A stretch of 64,000 bases of DNA, from NCBI GenBank assembly GCA_965216335.1, contig OZ244154.1, positions 310,001-374,000 of the forward strand. The letters are read 5' to 3'. The DNA is from JAHEJE01 sp965216335. GTDB lineage: Bacteria; Pseudomonadota; Alphaproteobacteria; Rhizobiales; Aestuariivirgaceae. Under the pieces are notes generated by a model. It saw nothing but the letters and a program-made list of their open reading frames with translations, was not told the origin of the DNA and made no database searches. Positions 34,701 through 43,757 of this stretch are shown piece by piece (the stretch's first letter is position 1; the number at the start of each line of letters is the position of its first letter). A program made the position numbers and the translations under genes.

Positions 34701-35840
34701 TCAGGCGACGCGCGAAACAGCATCGTCGGCATCGAGCAGCTTTCCATAGAAGGCAATGAGCTTTTCTCCCATCTGCTCAACACGGAAGCGCTTTCTGACC
34801 CGCTCGCCCAACAGATGGGCGCGCGTGTCGGCAGTGCCGGAATCCATGAGTACACGCTCGATACCTTGCGCCAGCTTTGCCGGGTCGTCGGGCTCCACCA
34901 GCCAGTGCTGATCGATCACCTCGGGTATGCCGCCAACATTGGTGGCGACGACCGGTTTTGCGGCCGCTATGGCTTCCAGGACGACGTATGGAAACGACTC
35001 TTTGCGCGACGGCACGACCAGAACCCGGCCCAGGGCAAAGGCCTTTCGGGCCTGCAGCGCACCGGTGAAAGACACCTGGTCTGAAAGGCCGCGCTCGGCA
35101 ACCAGCGCTTCGAGCGCCTGCCGGTCGGCACCATCGCCGACGATTGTTGCGGTAAGTGGCCGGTCTTTGCTCATGGCAATCGCTTCGATGAGCGTATCAA
35201 TGCCCTTGAGGGTCCGCAGTTCGCCGATAAACAGCAGGTCGCTGGCGGTTTTGTTGAGCTGCACCGGGGCAAACTCGCGTGACCACAGTCCATTGTGGAT
35301 GACTTCGCTGGCCACCTTTCCCAGCCCGATCTTGTCCGCAAAACAGCGTCTCTCGAACTCGCACACGAAAGCCAGACCGCTTGTGCGGGCCAGCATGACG
35401 CGCTCGGCCGCCAGGAACACCGCACCTTGCGGGCTGCGCCATGAATAGTGCAGGGCGCCGCCATGCGGCGTGTAGACCGCCCGTGCGGTCAGCCGCGCCG
35501 CCGACATCCTGGCGTAGGCGCCACCTTTGGCCCCGTGCCCGTGTACGATATCAAGGTTGAGCGGACCGCACGTCTCGACGATCTTGCGGGCGCTGGACAT
35601 ATCGCCCAAGCCAGGTGCCCGGCTCATGGTCAGCCGATGGATGCCCAGGGCGCAATGCGGTGCCAATTGCCTCAGTAGTACCTCTGCTGCTTCGCCTCCG
35701 GAACTCGCATCGCACACAATGCCGATGCGGTGGCCAAGAGCCGCCTGTACCTGAACTGCATCGCGCACGTGACGGAACAATCCGCCGACCGGTGCACGGA
35801 ACACATGAACAATGTTGAGAGGTTGATCGGTCATGTTCAA
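34701..35840 (-). CDS. glycosyltransferase family 4 protein
   Basis: Cytoplasmic retaining glycosyltransferase of 379 residues, GT-B fold. N-terminal acceptor domain with HVFRAPVGGLFRHVRDAV and DIVHGHGAKGGAYARM. The C-terminal donor domain has LLFIGELRTLKGIDTLIEAI, VGDGADRQALEALV and the E-x7-E motif region VVPSRKESFPYVVLEAIAAA. It sits in a polysaccharide cluster and is probably one step in building the exported repeat unit. Confidence 0.87.
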   Translation of the reverse strand: MNMTDQPLNIVHVFRAPVGGLFRHVRDAVQVQAALGHRIGIVCDASSGGEAAEVLLRQLAPHCALGIHRLTMSRAPGLGDMSSARKIVETCGPLNLDIVHGHGAKGGAYARMSAARLTARAVYTPHGGALHYSWRSPQGAVFLAAERVMLARTSGLAFVCEFERRCFADKIGLGKVASEVIHNGLWSREFAPVQLNKTASDLLFIGELRTLKGIDTLIEAIAMSKDRPLTATIVGDGADRQALEALVAERGLSDQVSFTGALQARKAFALGRVLVVPSRKESFPYVVLEAIAAAKPVVATNVGGIPEVIDQHWLVEPDDPAKLAQGIERVLMDSGTADTRAHLLGERVRKRFRVEQMGEKLIAFYGKLLDADDAVSRVA

Positions 35841-35858
35841 AACCGCTTCATGAGTGCT

Positions 35859-36554
35859 CTAAAACCAGCGTTCTCGGACATACACGACATCGCCCGGGAA
35901 CAGTTGTGTTGCCACCGGCACCTTGTAGGTGTTGGTGCCTTCAATCGTGGTGCGTGTGATCAATACATCCTTTTGGTTGGCCCGGGCTGTATACCCGCCG
36001 CCCAGGGCAATGGCGTTCTGTGCCGTCATGCCGGCCCGGTAGGCAAAAGAGCCGGACTGGTTGACTTCGCCAAGGATGTAGAATGGCCGCATCGAGGCGA
36101 CCTGGATCGAAACCGAGGGATCACGCAGAAACCCATTGCGCAGCCGACCGGCAATGGCCTTTTCGATCTGCGGCACGCTCATGCCGGCAACCTTGATAGT
36201 GTTGATGAGCGGCATTGAAATCTGCCCGGACGCATTCACAATGTACTCGCCGGTGAGTTCCGTCTGGCCCAGAACCCGAACGGTCAGTCTGTCACCGGCA
36301 CCTATACGATACCCGTTGAGATATTCATATGCGGCATCCTGGCCGTTGGCTCCGAACGGCGGCACAACACCGCTTTCGTTCCTGGTTGGCGTGAGTGCCG
36401 CTGAATGGGCGTTCTCACCGGACACGACCTCTCCGCTGGCCGTGACACCGGTTCCGCCGGGGGGCGCGGATGGAGATCCCGGCTGCCAGCCGTTGGCGCA
36501 ACCGGCCAGGCCAGCACAGACGACAAACGCAACAAGAAGACGACACACTCTCAC
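35859..36554 (-). CDS. polysaccharide export lipoprotein (Wza/ExoF-like)
   Basis: Outer-membrane polysaccharide export protein. From the GTG at 36554 the protein is 231 residues with a textbook lipoprotein signal, RVCRLLVAFVVCAGLAGC, ending in the lipobox LAGC; a start at 36641 would place an odd Arg/Cys-rich stretch ahead of it. Poly_export domain: YRIGAGDRLTVRVLGQTELTGEY, then an SLBB-like region with AGMSVPQIEKAIAGRL and MRPFYILGEVNQSGSF. It is divergent from the chain-length regulator gene, its expected partner. Confidence 0.85.
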   Translation of the reverse strand: MRVCRLLVAFVVCAGLAGCANGWQPGSPSAPPGGTGVTASGEVVSGENAHSAALTPTRNESGVVPPFGANGQDAAYEYLNGYRIGAGDRLTVRVLGQTELTGEYIVNASGQISMPLINTIKVAGMSVPQIEKAIAGRLRNGFLRDPSVSIQVASMRPFYILGEVNQSGSFAYRAGMTAQNAIALGGGYTARANQKDVLITRTTIEGTNTYKVPVATQLFPGDVVYVRERWF

Positions 36555-36783
36555 TGATCTACACCTTGCAAACACATGCCGCGGGCACCGCGGCCCGCAA
36601 ACCTTGGCCCGCGAACGTAAACAAGTTTGGTTAGCAATCACTTAAGCACACATGGTGCCTGGCCGCGGTTGCGCCAGTATGATCCCGCCCGTTAATCGAT
36701 TGGTTACCATACCTGCTCCATCTTGCCGTTTGTGGCGGCGATGCCGTCTTGAACAGCAGAACCCTTGCCCCGGGGCCGAGCGA

Positions 36784-39078
36784 ATGGCTTTTACAGGAAG
36801 TGCAGACGAGCGCTATGCGCCAGCCGGCGCCGGTTCGGTTGACGTCGTCGACGTTCTGCGCGGTGTTGCGCGGCGCTGGCTGATGATCGTGTCCCTGACC
36901 ATTGTCGCTGCCGTCGGAGCGTTCATGTTCGTTACGACCGCCGAAGTTCGCTACACCAGTACGGCCAAGGTCATCGTTGAAAACCTGGCGACCCCGTTCA
37001 CCAGGGTTCAGGCTGTCCAGCGCAACGATCCGGGCCTGCTGGACCGTGATGTGCAGTCTCAGGTCGAAGTGCTCACCGGCCGCAACCTGGCTGGCGATGT
37101 CATCGACAGACGGATCTCCGATCGCGCCCGCCAGCTTCTGGTCAAGCAGTCCCGTTCGACCCTGAAGACCCTGCTGATCCGTTTCGGCCTCGCCTCCAGT
37201 GACACCAAACTGGCAGAGCGCGAAAAGGCGCTCAGGAGATTTCGCGACAATCTCACCGTGTATCGCATCGAACGTTCATCGGTGATTGTCATTGAATATG
37301 AATCGAGTGATCCGGCGATCGCTGCCGAGGTGGCGAATGCCGTGGCCGGCGCATATGTCGCCTCGACCCAGGCTGCGCAAGCAGCACCGATCAACGATGC
37401 CCGCAAGTGGTTGTCAGAGCAGATCGAGGATTTGCGCGACAAGGTCGTGAAGTCCGAGGTCGCCGTCGAGGAGTACCGTGCCCAGGCTGGCCTCATCCAG
37501 GGCACCGGTTCGAAGCTCTCCAACCAGGCGCTGTCAGAGCTCAACTCGCAGATCATCCTCGCGGCCGCTTCACGCTCCGAGGCTGAGGAAAGGGCCAAGT
37601 CGATCCGCGAAATGCTTGCCAAGACCGGATCGGTCGACGGCGCTTCCGACGTGATCAACTCCGCGTTCATCCAGCGCTTGCGCGAACAGCAGGTGCGCTT
37701 ACGTCGCACCCTGGCGGATCTGTCGACGACCTACCTCGACAACCACCCCCGGATCGTCGGTGTGAAGCGTGAGATCGGCGATCTCGACCGGCAGGTCCGC
37801 AAGGAGATCTTCAAGATCGTCGAGGGCCTCGAACAGCAGGCCCGGATCGCGGCGAGTCGAGAATCCTCGCTGCGTGAAAGCCTGCAAGCGATGAAGGACA
37901 AGGCGTCTTCGTCGAATGTCGACGAGGTCAGGCTGCGCGCTCTGGAACGCGAGGCGCGTGCCAACAGGACACTGCTCGAAACATTCCTGACGCGATACAA
38001 CGATGCCAGTGCGCGGGAAAAGTCGACGGCGCAACCGGGCATCGCCCGTGTCATCTCGAACGCTGCCGTGCCCATGGACCCGTCGTTCCCCAAAAAGCTG
38101 CCGATCATAGCCCTGGCGACCATCGCCGGGCTGGTGCTCGGTTTCGGTATCGCATTTCTGCTCGAAGTGATGGCCGCCGCCGCCCGCGTGCAGCAGTATG
38201 CCAGTCCGGTCCGGACCGACATGCCGCGTGAGCCGCAGGGCAGTAGCGCTTCGCTCATTCCAGCGCCGGCAAACCACCACCCGGCACCGTCCGATGACGG
38301 TCCTTCCATGGCAAGACCATTTTCGCCGGCCCAGCCGACGGCGTGGGTTGGCCAGCCTCCGTCCGGTTTGGCTGGTGCCGCAAATACAGCGACCCTGTGC
38401 CGGATTTCGGCCAACTGCGACCTCGCAAGCGCGATACGGAACGTCGCCACGGCCGCTCAGCAACCGGCTTCGGCGTTCGGCGGCCAGGTGGCGACACTGG
38501 CCAATTGGCTGGAGAGCTTGCGCCAGTCCAAGTCGGTCAATAGGGTCGCGTTCACCTGCCTTGCCGGTGCCGAGCTCGACGCGGCTGCCATGGTTCTGGC
38601 TTCGGCCCGAAATCTGGCAGCAAGGAACGTGCGTGTGGTTGTCGCTGACGCAGACCGCCGAAATGGGCATGTCGGCCGGATAGCCCAGGTCGCGGCTTCG
38701 GCGGGCCTGAGCCAGCTGATCAACGGGCAGGCGGCGTTCTCCGACGTGATCGTTTGCGATCCACAAAGCCAGGCGCATGTCATCGTTGCCGGGTTGCCCA
38801 GCAGCGCCAAACCGGAACCAGATCGTCTGGCCATGGCCCTGGATGCTCTGGATCAGGCCTATGACCTGGTCTTGATCAATGCCGGCGTTGCCGAATTTCC
38901 GGCCAATCAGCAGCAGATCGAACTGACATCGAGCCAGGCTGCCGTCATTCTCGCATCCGCCGACTTGTCCGGCCCAGCGCAGGCACTCGGCTCGGCACTG
39001 GGACAAGATGGCCAGCGGCCGGTGCAGACGGTTTCAGTGGAACCAATGCCGGAACATTTGAAAGCATCAGGTTTCTAG
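36784..39078 (+). CDS. Wzz/BY-kinase-like polysaccharide co-polymerase with degenerate kinase domain
   Basis: Inner-membrane protein of 764 residues from ATG 36784. It has a Wzz N-terminal domain with a membrane helix at about residues 31-51, a long periplasmic coiled-coil/GNVR region and a second helix at about 438-461. A cytoplasmic C-terminal domain follows, in the position of a tyrosine autokinase. The ATP site is degenerate: the Walker A region reads TCLAGAELDAAAMV with no GKS/T, Walker A' is VVVADADRR, and the Walker B analogue ends LINAG instead of I-D-T/S. There is no C-terminal tyrosine cluster. It probably controls polymer length without kinase activity. The stop TAG lies in the adjoining repeat. 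Confidence 0.82.
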   Translation: MAFTGSADERYAPAGAGSVDVVDVLRGVARRWLMIVSLTIVAAVGAFMFVTTAEVRYTSTAKVIVENLATPFTRVQAVQRNDPGLLDRDVQSQVEVLTGRNLAGDVIDRRISDRARQLLVKQSRSTLKTLLIRFGLASSDTKLAEREKALRRFRDNLTVYRIERSSVIVIEYESSDPAIAAEVANAVAGAYVASTQAAQAAPINDARKWLSEQIEDLRDKVVKSEVAVEEYRAQAGLIQGTGSKLSNQALSELNSQIILAAASRSEAEERAKSIREMLAKTGSVDGASDVINSAFIQRLREQQVRLRRTLADLSTTYLDNHPRIVGVKREIGDLDRQVRKEIFKIVEGLEQQARIAASRESSLRESLQAMKDKASSSNVDEVRLRALEREARANRTLLETFLTRYNDASAREKSTAQPGIARVISNAAVPMDPSFPKKLPIIALATIAGLVLGFGIAFLLEVMAAAARVQQYASPVRTDMPREPQGSSASLIPAPANHHPAPSDDGPSMARPFSPAQPTAWVGQPPSGLAGAANTATLCRISANCDLASAIRNVATAAQQPASAFGGQVATLANWLESLRQSKSVNRVAFTCLAGAELDAAAMVLASARNLAARNVRVVVADADRRNGHVGRIAQVAASAGLSQLINGQAAFSDVIVCDPQSQAHVIVAGLPSSAKPEPDRLAMALDALDQAYDLVLINAGVAEFPANQQQIELTSSQAAVILASADLSGPAQALGSALGQDGQRPVQTVSVEPMPEHLKASGF

Positions 39079-39322
39079 AGCATTTTTTGACAATACCAAG
39101 CCATTTGACCGGCTTTTCGCGATTGCTGGCAAGGCAGGCGGCACGCCGTGGTCGGGTTGACCACAAGTGCCGCCTAACGCTGTCCAGCGAGCGCGAAAAG
39201 TCGGCCTTCGGTGGGCCAAATTCGCCCATCCGGTGTGCCATGCCGCTTGCCCGATACACCGCATCGCGCGGCGCGCCATGGCTTGCCGGGCTGAACGAAT
39301 TTGACCCATCAAAAGGCTCTAG
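39075..39322. repeat. 248-bp inverted-repeat element between two convergent genes
   Basis: The ends are inverted: CTAGAGCATTTTTTGA (39075-39090) and TCAAAAGGCTCTAG (39309-39322), equal apart from one substitution and two extra T. Inside is a long imperfect palindrome (39109-39153 against 39159-39204) with a 5-nt loop. The arms share CTTTTCGCG, GCTGG, GGCGGCAC and GTGGTC. No coding capacity. CTAGAGC-ended palindromes resemble dispersed intergenic repeats of Hyphomicrobiales. The TAG stop codons of both flanking genes are inside the two CTAG ends. Confidence 0.6.
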
Positions 39323-40662
39323 CTATGCTGGCGCCCAAGAAGGGCGCTGCGCAGTTTCTGTGCGATGGGCCATAGTTTCTCTGAGGTCTTCACTCGGCGC
39401 TTCGCTGTTGCGGCTGCTCGCGATGCCGCAGCCCAGACGGACCCGCGCACCCCGAGCGCCTGGCTGATGGCATAAAGCTGAATTTCTTCTGTCGCCCAGG
39501 GTTGCTTGTAGCCGGTGTCGCCAGCCGCCATGTCGAGCCGCTTCATTCCAGCCTTGCAGCACGCTTCAATCGTCTGCCGCAGGGCATAGTCGCCGGGCGA
39601 CAGCCGTTCGATACCATTGGCTTCCAGCGAAGAAATCAGCGCCCAGTACGTGTTGTCGAATTCAATTCCGAGCTTGACAGCGACGAGCTTGTCGTCGAGC
39701 CACAGGCTGTAAGGCAACAGCCGCGGAGCGGAAGCGCTGTGGGGTGTCTCAGCCAGCTTGTAGATGAAATCGTGTGTGGGAGCATCAAACACGCCGTGGA
39801 TGCCGCGGCTGGCCAGGCGCTCGGTCTGCTGGGCGAGCATCGTGGCTAGCACGTCGCGGGTTTCGCGCCCCGGTTTGGGCAGGCTGAAGCGAAGGTCTCC
39901 CTGGACTTTCAGCTTGTTGTCCTTGCTGCGCGCCCGGCTGCGTGATTTCGCGGGTCTCAATTCAGCGTACAGCGCATCGAAGTCCGGCTGCAAATCGAGC
40001 GCATAAGAGCTATTGGCATCCTTCACGCCGAACAGGCCGCGCAAGGGGTGTTTCTTGCCATGCAACTTGGCGGGCATGCTGTCCAGCAACACGGCATCAG
40101 CCGGCGGAAGTGCCGCCAGGACTGCCGGCCAGTACGGCGCCAAGCCGTCCGGCAGGCTGTCGAGAAATGCTTCGTCGTAGACGCCAACACCATAGGTGCA
40201 GGCTGGGTAGGTCAGCCACCGCACGACGCGGCAGCCCGCCGACGGATAGACTGCCAATGGCAACAGGAACACCAACCTGCCATCGACGTCGCGGCCTGAG
40301 ACAAGACAGGGCTTGACCTTGAGCGCCTGTCCACAGGACTCCTGCCAGGCCCTGCACCATTCATAGCTCTGGTAGACGGATGTCCAGCCACGCGACTGCA
40401 GGTCACGCCAGTCGTCGCCAATGGCATCGAAACTGTCGTCTACATGGACGGAGAGTTCTGTCCGTGGTTCCATCACCCCGCCCGAGCCGGTTGCCTGTTC
40501 CCGTGTTGTCCCGTTTTGCGACACGCCACCACCGGCCGGACACCGAGGCGCTTCGCGGGTTTGTACACTGGCCGCGACCTGGTTTCCGGCCATGGTGCTG
40601 CCGGCCGTTTCGACAGCATTCTTAGCAAGTGAATGTAAATGTTTCGGTGGTAATGCTTTCAT
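39319..40662 (-). CDS. GNAT-fold acyltransferase of the CelD/BcsL type
   Basis: Protein of 447 residues; a start at 40473 (MEPRTELSVHV) is possible and would remove an unconserved Ser/Thr-rich N-terminus. Family features: WRDLQSRGWTSVYQSYEWCRAWQESCG near the domain start, and a C-terminal GNAT half with LAETPHSASAPRLLPYSLWL, YWALISSLEANGIERLSPGDY and RLDMAAGDTGYKQPWA. Such proteins are linked to polysaccharide acylation in cellulose and exopolysaccharide clusters, which fits the location. The substrate is not known. Confidence 0.78.
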   Translation of the reverse strand: MKALPPKHLHSLAKNAVETAGSTMAGNQVAASVQTREAPRCPAGGGVSQNGTTREQATGSGGVMEPRTELSVHVDDSFDAIGDDWRDLQSRGWTSVYQSYEWCRAWQESCGQALKVKPCLVSGRDVDGRLVFLLPLAVYPSAGCRVVRWLTYPACTYGVGVYDEAFLDSLPDGLAPYWPAVLAALPPADAVLLDSMPAKLHGKKHPLRGLFGVKDANSSYALDLQPDFDALYAELRPAKSRSRARSKDNKLKVQGDLRFSLPKPGRETRDVLATMLAQQTERLASRGIHGVFDAPTHDFIYKLAETPHSASAPRLLPYSLWLDDKLVAVKLGIEFDNTYWALISSLEANGIERLSPGDYALRQTIEACCKAGMKRLDMAAGDTGYKQPWATEEIQLYAISQALGVRGSVWAAASRAAATAKRRVKTSEKLWPIAQKLRSALLGRQHS

Positions 40663-40707
40663 TTACGGCAAGTCTCAAGAATACCCGGGCCCGGCGGTCC
40701 TCTAGCG

Positions 40708-41766
40708 ATGAACAAAACACACATCATGCGCTCCAGCCTCGATTTGCTGCACTATTCCGGTGCATCGCGGGCTCTTTCCGGTGTGTGTGGCGGGATCGGT
40801 GCAATATTCATGCTACATCACATCCGGCCGCTGGGCGGACAGTGCCAAGGCTTTGCACCCAATGCCGGACTGGAGATCACCCCCGAGTTTCTGGACAGCG
40901 TCATCGCCTTCCTGAAAGCGCGCGGCTACGAACTGGTTTCACTCGATCAGGCCGTTTCACGGCTCAGCAGCAATGAGGCACACGACCGGCCGTTTGCCTG
41001 CTTCACCATTGACGACGGCTACGAGGATAATTTCGAACACGCCTGGCCGGTTTTCTGTAAGCATGATTGCCCGTTCACGATTTTTGTCGCGCCGGCAATC
41101 ACAGACGGCAAATGTGAACTGTGGTGGCGCGGCCTGGAAGACGTCATCGCCGGAACCGATCATCTCAGTGTTGACCTGCCGCCGGTGCGCGAAGAACTGG
41201 AAACCCACAGCGATGCGCAAAAACAGGCGGCATTCGCGAAGCTGTACTGGCCGGTTCGCTCGATGCCTGAACACGAACAGCGCCGGTGGATTCGCGAGTT
41301 TTGTCTGCAGCACGGCGTGAACCTCGACAGTCTGTGCCGGGCTGAGGCCATGGACTGGGACCAGCTCCGCGTGATTGCCTCGGACCCGCTGTGCACCATT
41401 GGCGCCCACACGATCAATCATTTTGCCGTTGCCAAACTGCCGGCCGAGGAAGTGGTCAGCGAGGCCGTGCAGTCGCGACAGCGCATTGCCGATGAACTCG
41501 GGGTGCAGCCGGACCTGTTTGCCTATCCCTATGGCGACGAGACCTCTGCCGGTCCGCGGGATTTCGATCTGATCGCTAAAGCCGGTTTCAAGGCTGCTGT
41601 GACCACCCGGAAGGGCTTGATCTACACTGGCCACAACGCGCATCTCACAGCGCTGCCGCGCGTTTCGCTGAATGGCGGCTACCAGAAACTGCGTTATGTG
41701 GACGTGTTGCTGTCCGGCGCCGCCTTCGCGCTTTGGAACGGCTTCAAGCTCGTCAAGGCTGCCTGA
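40708..41766 (+). CDS. polysaccharide deacetylase (NodB/CE4 family)
   Basis: Protein of 352 residues. The metal-dependent deacetylase core has FTIDDGYEDN (catalytic base and metal Asp), the metal histidines in TIGAHTINH (H-x3-H) and FAYPYGDE. The N-terminal IFMLHHIRP is typical of a large branch of CE4 proteins in glycan clusters. No cleavable signal is obvious, so it may act in the cytoplasm or remain membrane-associated. It begins 45 bp from the divergent acyltransferase gene. Confidence 0.87.
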   Translation: MNKTHIMRSSLDLLHYSGASRALSGVCGGIGAIFMLHHIRPLGGQCQGFAPNAGLEITPEFLDSVIAFLKARGYELVSLDQAVSRLSSNEAHDRPFACFTIDDGYEDNFEHAWPVFCKHDCPFTIFVAPAITDGKCELWWRGLEDVIAGTDHLSVDLPPVREELETHSDAQKQAAFAKLYWPVRSMPEHEQRRWIREFCLQHGVNLDSLCRAEAMDWDQLRVIASDPLCTIGAHTINHFAVAKLPAEEVVSEAVQSRQRIADELGVQPDLFAYPYGDETSAGPRDFDLIAKAGFKAAVTTRKGLIYTGHNAHLTALPRVSLNGGYQKLRYVDVLLSGAAFALWNGFKLVKAA

Positions 41767-41850
41767 CCCTCATGTGGACTCCTGCCCCTGTAAACCGCTA
41801 AAACAGTGGACGTCCGGCAGAAAGCCGGGCGCAACCAACCGGGGGTTATC

Positions 41851-42669
41851 ATGGAAAGTGAAGCATTGGAGCAGGTTTCGGCCGGCTATGAGTGGGCTTT
41901 GGCCAACTCGATGAACGTTCTTTATGCGCTGCTTATCATCGTCATCGCATTTTGGGTTGCAGGCTTTGTCAAACGCCTGATCGTCCGTGTCGGCAGTTCC
42001 CACGAAAAACTCGACAATACCTTGTTTGAGTTCTTCGGCAGTCTTGCCAAGTATGTCATTCTGACGTTTGCCGGCATCATGGTGCTGGAACGGTTCGGCA
42101 TTACCACGACATCGTTGGTGGCGCTGATTGGTGCAGCCGGCCTGGCCGTCGGCCTGGCGCTGCAGGGCACCCTGTCGAACCTTGCAGCCGGCGTCATGCT
42201 GCTGCTGTTTCGGCCATTCAGGGTCGGTGATTTCATCGAGGGGGCCGGCGTGTTCGGACAGGTGGACTCGATCACCTTGTTCACCACGGATTTGGGCACC
42301 TTCGACAAGCAGCACATCATCGTGCCGAACAGCGAGCTGTGGGGCACCAAGATCATCAATCACAGCCACCACGAGGTGCGCGGTGTCGATCTCAGCTTCG
42401 GAGTTTCCTACGGCACCGACCTGGAGAAGGCCAAGAAAGCCATCGCCAAGGTGTTCGCGGCCCACGATCTGGTGCTGAAGGATCCCGCGCCGTTCATCGA
42501 GGTCGACAAGTGGAGCGAGTCGTCGGTCGACTTCATTGCCCGACCGTTCTGCAAAGGCGAGCACTACTTCGATTTGCGTTACTCGCTTCCGCAACTGGTC
42601 AAGCAGGAGTTCGATCGCCAGAAGATCGAAATCCCGTTCCCGCACCGCGTCGTAATCATGAAGAAATAG
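41851..42669 (+). CDS. small-conductance mechanosensitive channel (MscS family)
   Basis: Inner-membrane channel of 272 residues that opens under membrane tension to release solutes. Three helices are predicted; the pore helix and hinge read GAAGLAVGLALQGTLSNLA, followed by LLLFRPFRVGDFIE of the beta domain and the FDKQHIIVPNSELWGTKIIN signature. ATG 41851 follows a GGGGG ribosome site; the longer reading to 41806 has none. It ends in a hairpin terminator. Confidence 0.93.
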   Translation: MESEALEQVSAGYEWALANSMNVLYALLIIVIAFWVAGFVKRLIVRVGSSHEKLDNTLFEFFGSLAKYVILTFAGIMVLERFGITTTSLVALIGAAGLAVGLALQGTLSNLAAGVMLLLFRPFRVGDFIEGAGVFGQVDSITLFTTDLGTFDKQHIIVPNSELWGTKIINHSHHEVRGVDLSFGVSYGTDLEKAKKAIAKVFAAHDLVLKDPAPFIEVDKWSESSVDFIARPFCKGEHYFDLRYSLPQLVKQEFDRQKIEIPFPHRVVIMKK

Positions 42670-42690
42670 CCGACCGGTAGCCGGTCATCA

Positions 42691-42721
42691 GCCGCAGGAC
42701 GTAACGAATCCGTCCTGCGGC
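42691..42721 (+). terminator. hairpin terminator after mscS
   Basis: Perfect 10-bp stem GCCGCAGGAC (42691-42700) and GTCCTGCGGC (42712-42721) with an 11-nt loop. Little T-run follows, so efficiency is uncertain. A smaller GACCGG-type hairpin precedes it at 42672-42686. Confidence 0.55.
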
Positions 42722-42760
42722 ATTGGCACTGCGTTTACCGCAATCTGTTAGGCATGGACC

Positions 42761-43501
42761 ATGCGCGGTCCATGGCTGGTAGTGGTTGCATTGTGTCTTT
42801 CCGGGTTCACGGTTGAGCCGGAGGATGTGTCCGGCTGGTCTTTCGTACGCTCTTTGCCGATCGGCGCCAGCCTGCATGGGGTCGGTGTCGCACACGATCC
42901 GCTGCCCACGCGCAGTGGCAAGACATCACTGCGCTTCGAGGTCCGGCCTGGTGATTGCAGCACCGGCCGACACGGCTGGGACGATTGCCGCCAGGATCGC
43001 GAGCGCGCCGAATTGAAGCAACAGGGCTATCAGCGTCACGGTGAAACCTGGTGGTACAGGTTCTCGCTGTTCGTGCCTGAGGACCATCGCAACATCTGGC
43101 CGGCGAAACTGTCATTTGCCCAGTTTCATCAGCAAGGCGCCAAGCCGGTGCTGATGCTGCAGAATCATAAGGGCGGGTTGTGGCTGGACATCCGCAACGG
43201 CAAACGCACGGTCCGCCGCGTTCCAATCATCCCTGAACGCGCATTCAAGGGCCGTTGGCATGACATTCGCTTCAACATCCGTTGGTCGCGCAACCGTGAC
43301 GGCTTCATGAGAACGTTCATCGGAGATGAGCTGGTCCATCAATACAAGGGCCGAACCATGAGCGCAGATAGAGTCTACTTCAAGTTCGGTCTCTACCGCT
43401 CACATGTCTCGCGCTCCTCACGGGCCGGACGAACCACCCACACGGCCTTCTATGACCTGATCGAAAGATCAGAGACGCCGTTGCAGGCATCACCGCGTTA
43501 G
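42761..43501 (+). CDS. secreted polysaccharide lyase (heparin lyase I-like family)
   Basis: Protein of 246 residues with an N-terminal signal-like helix (RGPWLVVVALCLSGF). The body shows the beta-jelly-roll polysaccharide-lyase pattern: LRFEVRPGDC, RERAELKQQG, ETWWYRFSLFVPEDH, FAQFHQQGAKPVLMLQ, GRWHDIRFNIRWSRNRDG, and a late YFKFGLYRS. Probably it depolymerises an acidic glycan, perhaps the one made by the adjacent cluster. The stretch to argC (43502-43757) shows no gene. Confidence 0.75.
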   Translation: MRGPWLVVVALCLSGFTVEPEDVSGWSFVRSLPIGASLHGVGVAHDPLPTRSGKTSLRFEVRPGDCSTGRHGWDDCRQDRERAELKQQGYQRHGETWWYRFSLFVPEDHRNIWPAKLSFAQFHQQGAKPVLMLQNHKGGLWLDIRNGKRTVRRVPIIPERAFKGRWHDIRFNIRWSRNRDGFMRTFIGDELVHQYKGRTMSADRVYFKFGLYRSHVSRSSRAGRTTHTAFYDLIERSETPLQASPR

Positions 43502-43757
43502 CTCTTTCAGGCTCTAGGCTTTTCGTTGAGAACAATCTAGGGCGCGTGTGCGCCCAATGCCAATCAATCGAATGCACAGGGATGTGAGCAGAAATTGCTG
43601 CGATTTCAAAGTGATGCACTAGACTTGTCGAACCCGCTCACAGTCGGCTCACATTCCGGTGGAAGGGCTTGCAATCAGGCCGCCGCCGACAGGCCTTTTC
43701 CTGCCGCGGGTTCTCGGGTAATCAGGCCGTTGGGCGGCAACACATGGACGTATTGGA

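Noticed and set aside
37699..39006. 435-codon open frame antisense to the Wzz-like gene
   Set aside because: No recognisable domain, and the plus-strand gene has clear Wzz and membrane features.
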